From assembly GCA_937924805.1 (NCBI GenBank), contig CALDTZ010000135.1, positions 1-34,917 on the forward strand: a stretch of DNA of 34,917 nucleotides, written 5' to 3'. Numbering within the stretch: position 1 is the first letter of the stretch; each line of letters begins with the position of its first letter. Below, piece after piece: positions 34,184-34,917 of the stretch. This DNA comes from an uncultured Saprospiraceae bacterium. GTDB taxonomy: Bacteria; Bacteroidota; Bacteroidia; Chitinophagales; Saprospiraceae. Position numbers and translations under genes: made by a program. Under the pieces are notes generated by a model. It was given only the letters and a program-made list of their open reading frames with translations, was not told where the DNA came from and made no database searches.

Positions 34184-34917
34184 CTATTGCTTACTCAAAA
34201 AGAATCGAAAACCAGCTCCAATGGAATACATTTGATACGATTGCTGATTAGATGCCGTAATCAATGTTGAGCTTCGTCGATACCCTATTTTTATCGATGT
34301 ACTTAGTTGCTCGGTGATTGGATAGTCGATGCCCAAACTTAATTGATAACCGAGCCGATTTTTGAGGGTATATAGCGGATTATCAATAATTTCATTGGTG
34401 CCATCCAAGTACAATTCGTTTACGCGACCTTTGAATTGATGGGTCATTATATAGTTAATTCCAACATTTCCAGTAATCGACACCTTTTTTATATGATGTT
34501 GATATCCGATTTCCAAAGGAATAGAAAAGAAGGTATGTTTATTTCTATGGCGAACCTTTCTGTCCTCCGTTTTTTTAATAGCAATAGGTCCATTGAAGAA
34601 TAAAGTATCAGCGTTTTTGTTTATAAAGTAGCGTGCTTTTTCATGATCTTCAACGGATGATGTTAATGTTCGTTGATCATATTTTAAAGCTTCGATTATT
34701 TCTTGATATTGTAATCCTGATTGAATAGACCATCCAGATTTAAATTGATAACCAATCCATAATTGGTAGCTCAAAGAAAGACGGGGAGTAATGGTATTTT
34801 CATTTTCTATGAGTTTTTCCAAGAAGGCAGCATTGCTGTTTTGAAATTGACTTGTTTTTTGAACGATAGCGACTTCCGTATTTCCACCTAAGTAAAAAGC
34901 ATTCATGTTTGAAGTGG
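34184..34917 (-). CDS. C-terminal part of a beta-barrel protein (5' end cut by window)
   Basis: The frame is open through the right edge; the first visible Met (34906) is probably internal since FYLGGNTEVAI looks like a barrel strand. The ~244 visible residues alternate hydrophobic and polar positions: LSLSYQLWIGYQFKSGWSIQ, TFFSIPLEIGYQHHI, VSITGNVGINYIM, LGYQLSLGIDYPI, LSTSIKIGYRRSS, and the end QMYSIGAGFRFFLSK with a terminal aromatic, as in outer-membrane barrels. It resembles the C-terminal domain of the protein at 6125 in layout (long linker loops and a final IGxGFxx/WMIGYKM strand), so its missing N-terminus may also be an inner-membrane anchor. Confidence 0.8.
   Translation of the reverse strand, partial: TSNMNAFYLGGNTEVAIVQKTSQFQNSNAAFLEKLIENENTITPRLSLSYQLWIGYQFKSGWSIQSGLQYQEIIEALKYDQRTLTSSVEDHEKARYFINKNADTLFFNGPIAIKKTEDRKVRHRNKHTFFSIPLEIGYQHHIKKVSITGNVGINYIMTHQFKGRVNELYLDGTNEIIDNPLYTLKNRLGYQLSLGIDYPITEQLSTSIKIGYRRSSTLITASNQQSYQMYSIGAGFRFFLSKQ

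Overview
The window looks like a chromosomal segment of a low-GC member of the Bacteroidota, most likely a Saprospirales-type marine or freshwater gliding/surface-living bacterium. Evidence for this: four proteins end in type IX secretion (T9SS) sorting domains (YPNP/FPNP start, GxYIL/GLYxI end); several lipoproteins start with short signal peptides; SdrD-B-like, MopE-like and IYFDFNxPI modules occur; one lipoprotein has the GCTDPES...DDGSC motif; promoter-like TAnnTTTG boxes are present; and Shine-Dalgarno sites are absent. I see no rRNA, tRNA, CRISPR array, insertion sequence, integrase or phage gene. The species assignment is inference.

Layout. 1-1470 (-): a sodium/solute symporter of the PutP type, running off the left edge. 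1700-3523 (+): an ABC exporter half-transporter, followed by a decayed membrane-protein gene (3566-3800, -). 4016-7522 (+): a tight three-gene operon of an SdrD-B repeat lipoprotein, an ECF sigma factor starting at TTG, and an inner-membrane-anchored protein with a C-terminal beta-barrel-like domain. It ends at a bidirectional terminator shared with a 1510-residue T9SS surface protein (7612-12144, -). That protein carries about 26 near-perfect 22-residue leucine-rich repeats and eight Asp-rich MopE-like repeats. 12506-16833 (-): a small lipoprotein, two RNA methyltransferases (RlmG-like and TRM11-like), and a flavin monooxygenase with a DnaJ-like cysteine N-terminus. 16966-17841 (+): a free-standing lipoprotein that resembles the periplasmic part of SecD.

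17895-22700 is a housekeeping/accessory mix: SDR, HAD phosphatase, a WYL regulator with its likely target (an NTF2-like protein) and matching operator/promoter sequences, a small unknown protein, a CPBP protease and a ketopantoate reductase (panE). 23300-29795 holds surface and secreted proteins: a PDZ-T9SS protein, an Omp28/thioredoxin-like protein and an Asp-box propeller T9SS protein. 30086-33313 has two small lipoproteins, a small secreted protein and an LRR-T9SS protein. 33380 to the right edge has a LURP-one/tubby-like protein and a beta-barrel protein that is cut by the window end.

How they may work together: much of the window is devoted to building and displaying surface proteins (T9SS cargo, lipoproteins, beta-barrels). 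The sigma-factor operon is the best candidate for an incompletely described envelope-signalling unit, and the SecD-like lipoprotein is the most unusual single gene. Most convergent gene pairs are separated by one strong hairpin with A and T tracts on either side, serving both directions.
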